Notes under the pieces: model-generated
Database searches by the model: none
Told to the model about the DNA's origin: nothing
The model's input: only the letters and a program-made list of their open reading frames with translations
In this document: positions 21,160-24,093 of the stretch, piece by piece
Layout: each line of letters begins with the position of its first letter
How positions within the stretch are numbered: the stretch's first letter is position 1
Origin: an uncultured Erysipelotrichales bacterium
GTDB taxonomy: Bacteria > Bacillota_I > Bacilli_A > Erysipelotrichales > Coprobacillaceae
Length of the DNA stretch: 24,093 nucleotides
NCBI GenBank assembly: GCA_910586805.1
Contig: CAJUJC010000018.1
Span: 428-24,520 of the forward strand
Reading direction: 5' to 3'
Position numbers and translations under genes: made by a program

Positions 21160-22293
21160 ATGAATTGTCAGGTCAATAAAAAGTGTGGAAGTTGTCAATA
21201 TATAGAGATGAAGTATGATAAACAACTGCAATTAAAATATGAAGAGTATAAAGATATTTATAAAGATTTTCATGTTAAAATTTATCCTATTCAAGGTATG
21301 AAAAATCCATATGGATATAGAAATAAAGTGATTGTTGCATTCAATAAAAAATATGAATATGGATTATATGAAGAAAATTCACATAGAATCGTTCCTATTC
21401 AAAAGTGTTTATTACATGATCAAGAAACACATGATGTTTTAAATCGGTTGCAATTGTTGTTTAAGAAAAATAGAATTTCTATTTATGATTCGAAAAGAAA
21501 AAGAGGATTGTTGAAACACGTTTTGATAAGAAGGGCGGTTTCTACAAATCAAACTTTAGTTGTTTTGGTTGTTAATGAACCTATGTTTAAAGGATCTAAG
21601 CGTTTTTGTCAGGAATTAACTAACAAATGTCCAACTGTGAAGTCTGTTGTTTTGAATATTAATTCTAGACAGACAAGTGTTGTTTTATCAAAAAATGAAA
21701 AAGTATTGTATGGTAAAGGATTTATTGTTGATGAATTATGTGGTTTAACTTTTAAAATATCAGCACAATCCTTTTATCAAATTAATCATAGTCAGTGTGA
21801 AAAATTGTATCAAAAAGTTATAGATTTATTAGATGTAAAAAAAGAAGATACAATTTTAGATACATATTGTGGTATTGGAACAATTGGCATGGTTGTATCA
21901 AAGTATGTGGATCATGTGATAGGTGTTGAATTGAATAAAGAGGCTTATAAAGATGCTTTGAATAATGGTAAGATGAATCGTATTGAAAATATTAAGTTTT
22001 ATAATGATGATGCAACTGAATTTATGAAAAAACAGGTTGCTTTAAATCAAAAGGTTGATGGAGTGATTATGGATCCACCAAGAGCAGGAAGTACGAAAGA
22101 ATTTATACATGCAATTCAAGTCTTAAATCCTCGTTATGTTATATATGTATCATGTGATCCTCATACACAGGTCAATGATTTAAAAGAGTTTCAGAAAATT
22201 GGTTACTCTTTTAAAGATGTGTATTTGTATGATATGTTTCCTCACACACAACATGTTGAAAGTATAGTATTGTTATCAAATGTTGAAAAATAA
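21160..22293 (+). CDS. 23S rRNA (uracil-C5)-methyltransferase, RlmD/RumA family
   Basis: ATG 21160 (MNCQVNKKCGSCQYIEMKYDKQL) is preferred to the GTG at 21148. The 377-aa protein opens with a four-cysteine Fe-S site, Cys3, Cys9, Cys12 and Cys83. It lacks the N-terminal TRAM domain that longer relatives carry. The SAM-binding part has SAQSFYQINHSQ, DTYCGIGTIGM (about 234-244) and IGVELNKEAY. The catalytic part has DPPRAG (305-310), SCDPHT with nucleophile Cys332 and HVESIVLL with Glu367. It methylates C5 of a uridine in rRNA (U1939 or U747 type) or tRNA; the exact target is not readable. The stop codon abuts an inverted repeat. Confidence 0.92.
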   Translation: MNCQVNKKCGSCQYIEMKYDKQLQLKYEEYKDIYKDFHVKIYPIQGMKNPYGYRNKVIVAFNKKYEYGLYEENSHRIVPIQKCLLHDQETHDVLNRLQLLFKKNRISIYDSKRKRGLLKHVLIRRAVSTNQTLVVLVVNEPMFKGSKRFCQELTNKCPTVKSVVLNINSRQTSVVLSKNEKVLYGKGFIVDELCGLTFKISAQSFYQINHSQCEKLYQKVIDLLDVKKEDTILDTYCGIGTIGMVVSKYVDHVIGVELNKEAYKDALNNGKMNRIENIKFYNDDATEFMKKQVALNQKVDGVIMDPPRAGSTKEFIHAIQVLNPRYVIYVSCDPHTQVNDLKEFQKIGYSFKDVYLYDMFPHTQHVESIVLLSNVEK

Positions 22294-22367
22294 GAAACTA
22301 ATAAATTGTAGGAATGATGAAATCTTTGAGATGTGAAATAATTTGTATTTATATAAATAGTTTCTTA
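22291..22367. repeat. Inverted repeat spanning the rlmD-like 3' end and an internal promoter
   Basis: TAAGAAACTA (22291-22300) and TAGTTTCTTA (22358-22367) form a perfect 10-bp inverted repeat 57 nt apart. ATAAAT (22301-22306) and ATTTAT (22347-22352) can extend it with a bulge. The left arm contains the stop codon of the methyltransferase gene (22291-22293). The right arm lies in the spacer and first bases of the -10 box of a predicted promoter. Confidence 0.6.
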
Positions 22368-22371
22368 TAAT
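22343..22371 (+). promoter_or_regulatory. Predicted promoter upstream of uppP
   Basis: TTGTAT (22343-22348), a 17-nt spacer and a perfect TATAAT (22366-22371) predict transcription from about 22378. The next terminator is only 70 nt downstream. Confidence 0.6.
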
Positions 22372-22415
22372 AATGTAAAATATGTTTTTTATTGATGGAA
22401 GTTGTTGTAGTGAAG

Positions 22416-22447
22416 AGAATGATGAAAGTTTTTGTCGTTCTTTTTTT
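22416..22447 (+). terminator. Intrinsic terminator between the predicted promoter and uppP
   Basis: AGAATGAT (22416-22423) pairs with GTCGTTCT (22434-22441) with two G-U pairs and a 10-nt loop, followed by seven Ts (22441-22447). An alternative 9-bp stem GTTCTTTTT (22437-22445) with AAAAAGAAC (22459-22467) would disrupt its 3' arm. Confidence 0.65.
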
Positions 22448-22523
22448 CTTTTGATTATAAAAAGAACTATACTTTTTTACAAAATTAATATATAGTAATA
22501 AGGTATATTTTGGAGGTAATGCT

Positions 22524-23372
22524 ATGTTAGAAATATTAAAAGCCATATTGTTTGGTATTGTTGAAGGGATTACAGAATGGCTACCTATTAGTAGTACAGG
22601 ACATATGATTTTATTAGATGAATTTATTCAATTAGATGTTACACCTGAATTTTATAGTATGTTTCAGGTTGTTATTCAATTAGGTGCTATTATGGCAGTT
22701 GTTGTATTGTTTTGGAATGATTTCTTTCCATTTGGTAAAAAGAATAACAAACAACCAATGCAACAAACAGGAATTTTATCTTGGGTTAAGATGGATAAGT
22801 TTGTATTATGGATTAAGATTTTAATTGCTTGTATACCTGCGGCTATTGTTGGAATTTTATTTGATGAACAATTGGAAGCCATGTTTTATAACTATCAAAC
22901 TGTTTCTATTGCATTAATTGTTTTTGGTGTTTTATTTATTATCATTGAAAATAAAAATAAAAATCAATATTCAAAAATCAATTCATTAACTGATATTACA
23001 GTCAATACAGCATTTCTAATTGGAATATTTCAATTGATTGCAGCTATATTTCCTGGAACTTCAAGATCAGGAGCAACAATTGTAGGTGCATTATTATTAG
23101 GTGTTTCAAGAACAGTCGCTGCTGAATTTACTTTCTTTTTAGCAATACCAGTTATGTTTGGTGCTTCTTTATTAAAAATTTTAAAATTTGGTTTTGTATT
23201 TACAACTCATGAATTGATTATTCTTACAATTGGTATGATTGTGGCTTTTATTGTATCAGTGCTTATTATTCAATTTTTGATGAATTATATTAAAAAGCAT
23301 GATTTTAAAGTTTTTGGTTGGTATAGAATAGTTTTAGGTGTTATTGTTCTTGCTTATTTTATGTTATTTTAA
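22524..23372 (+). CDS. uppP: Undecaprenyl-diphosphatase (UppP/BacA)
   Basis: The 282-aa membrane protein starts at ATG 22524, 7 nt after GGAGG. Both family motifs are complete: GIVEGITEWLPISSTGH at residues 11-27 with the (E/Q)xxxE glutamates Glu14 and Glu18 and the SSTGH serines and His27, and FPGTSRSGATI in the second half with the PGxSRSxAT arginine. About eight hydrophobic segments follow the usual layout. The enzyme dephosphorylates undecaprenyl pyrophosphate at the outer membrane face, recycling the lipid carrier for peptidoglycan and giving bacitracin resistance. A cytoplasmic-facing loop of about 20 residues after the second helix is Lys/Asn/Gln-rich (GKKNNKQPMQQT). Its upstream region holds a promoter followed by a terminator, so attenuation is possible. 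Confidence 0.95.
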   Translation: MLEILKAILFGIVEGITEWLPISSTGHMILLDEFIQLDVTPEFYSMFQVVIQLGAIMAVVVLFWNDFFPFGKKNNKQPMQQTGILSWVKMDKFVLWIKILIACIPAAIVGILFDEQLEAMFYNYQTVSIALIVFGVLFIIIENKNKNQYSKINSLTDITVNTAFLIGIFQLIAAIFPGTSRSGATIVGALLLGVSRTVAAEFTFFLAIPVMFGASLLKILKFGFVFTTHELIILTIGMIVAFIVSVLIIQFLMNYIKKHDFKVFGWYRIVLGVIVLAYFMLF

Positions 23373-23398
23373 TACATCTTATTAAGGTGTATTTTTTT
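23372..23398 (+). terminator. Intrinsic terminator after uppP
   Basis: ATACATCTT (23372-23380) pairs with AAGGTGTAT (23384-23392) with one G-U and a 3-nt loop, followed by Ts to 23398. It begins at the last base of the uppP stop codon. Confidence 0.85.
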
Positions 23399-23450
23399 AA
23401 TACCTAAATATATAATATTACAATTTATGGTCAATTTCTTCATCTGTTTA

Positions 23451-23459
23451 TGTTATAAT
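23451..23459 (+). promoter_or_regulatory. Extended -10 promoter (TGTTATAAT) of the MutS-like gene
   Basis: TGTTATAAT at 23451-23459 lies 9 nt before AGGAG (23469-23473) and 22 nt before ATG 23482. No good -35 is visible. Confidence 0.6.
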
Positions 23460-23481
23460 ACATTCATTAGGAGATGAGTTT

Positions 23482-24093
23482 ATGACAAAAGAACATTTTC
23501 AACAACAGTTAAATACAACTTTATCTTTGTATGAACATTATAAAAAACAATCTTTTTTATTAAGTGTATTTAGATTTATTTCATTTATAGGTATGTTATC
23601 ATGTTTATTAATTGGATACTTTGAAAACCTATCATTTTTATATGTGACATCATTTATTTTATTAGTTGCTTTTCTAACATTAGTTTATTTTCATAAAAAG
23701 ATAGATTATCAAAAGAAATATTATGAAACATATGGTGAAGTTATCAATCAGCATCTCAAAAGAATAAATTTTCAATGGGATGAATTTGAAGATAATGGCT
23801 ATGAGTTAGATACAAATACACAAAGTATGGATTTAGATGTTTTTGGACATCACTCATTATTTCAAATGTTAAATATAACTTTTACATTACAAGGAAAAAG
23901 AAAATTAGCTAAAACTTTGAATAGTCATCATTTTCAATATAAAGAATTAAGAAAAAGACAAGGGGCAATTTTAGAACTTGCTAATTTTAATGATTTTATT
24001 TTAAGTTTAGAAACATATGGAAAGATAAATAAAGGAAAGAATGAAAAAGTATTAATAGATTTTATTGATTCTTTAAATAAACATATATCACTT
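23482..24093 (+). CDS. Membrane-anchored MutS-like protein, N-terminal part (runs off the window)
   Basis: From ATG 23482, behind AGGAGATGAG, a frame stays open to the window end (204 codons). Residues 1-25 are polar and helical. Two hydrophobic segments (about 26-46, LLSVFRFISFIGMLSCLLIGY, and 51-70, FLYVTSFILLVAFLTLVYF) follow. After that, a soluble part begins with SMDLDVFGHHSLFQMLNITFTLQGKRKLAKTL. The DLDVFG..SLFQ.LN.T.T..G...L pattern is the start of the clamp/lever (MutS III-like) region of MutS-related ATPases that lack the mismatch-recognition domain and carry an N-terminal membrane pair. The ATPase domain would lie beyond the window. Such proteins are not known to act in mismatch repair, and the membrane anchor argues for another role. 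Confidence 0.75.
   Translation, partial: MTKEHFQQQLNTTLSLYEHYKKQSFLLSVFRFISFIGMLSCLLIGYFENLSFLYVTSFILLVAFLTLVYFHKKIDYQKKYYETYGEVINQHLKRINFQWDEFEDNGYELDTNTQSMDLDVFGHHSLFQMLNITFTLQGKRKLAKTLNSHHFQYKELRKRQGAILELANFNDFILSLETYGKINKGKNEKVLIDFIDSLNKHISL

Noticed and set aside
22382..22495. 37-codon ORF in the uppP upstream region
   Set aside because: It has no ribosome binding site and runs straight through the terminator stem and T-run.

Overview
The window is AT-rich chromosomal DNA with strong GGAGG-type ribosome binding sites, an ECF transporter S component, a T-box and many short TGTTATAAT promoters. This points to a low-GC Firmicute. The mix of gut-type families (DUF1848, DUF3788, a membrane MutS-like protein, a trpXYZ-type ABC operon) suggests an Erysipelotrichia/Coprobacillaceae-like intestinal anaerobe. 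The taxon is inference from style; no rRNA is present. I saw no tRNA, IS element, CRISPR array or phage genes.

Layout. 1-3050: the tail of a gene, then loosely spaced small cytosolic genes on the plus strand (unknown protein, ABM-like barrel, YciI-like barrel, Cys-rich zinc-ribbon protein, DUF3788, TfoX N-domain). 3160-4860: HD hydrolase overlapping a histidine phosphatase, then an O6-alkylguanine-DNA alkyltransferase. 4880-6130: a complete cobalamin unit: consensus promoter, cobalamin riboswitch, membrane-anchored DUF4430 protein, and an ECF S component overlapping it by 8 nt. 6134-8590: a UvrA-like ABC ATPase without the UvrB-binding insertion, interrupted by a one-base frameshift in a T-run. 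8565-9390: convergent HAD phosphatase. 9407-11494: operon of DUF1848 protein (C-terminal CxxxCxxC), short MGMT-fold protein and PHP phosphatase. 11466-13870: MATE exporter (minus) with a hairpin/U-tract leader, divergent from an EamA permease. 13864-14690: orphan prepilin peptidase. 14721-17762: Trp-specific T-box and trpXYZ-type tryptophan ABC importer. 17770-18572: RpiR/SIS regulator (minus). 18616-22293: ParB-like single-domain protein overlapping an RsuA-type pseudouridine synthase, then a PepD peptidase and an RNA uracil methyltransferase. 22291-23398: an intergenic stretch with inverted repeat, promoter and terminator, then uppP. 23451-end: start of a membrane-anchored MutS-like protein.

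The best-supported regulatory finding is the tryptophan T-box. The specifier loop (UGG), antiterminator bulge (UGGC) and mutually exclusive terminator can all be paired by eye, and they agree with the transporter downstream. The less explained items are the uppP upstream region (possible ~70-nt attenuated or small RNA), the MATE leader hairpin, a 10-codon Trp-containing ORF between the T-box and trpX, the DUF1848/MGMT-like/PHP operon, and the B12 riboswitch controlling a DUF4430 protein paired with an ECF S component. Compaction is a theme: at least seven terminator hairpins contain or abut a stop codon, and several promoters sit almost directly on the ribosome binding site.
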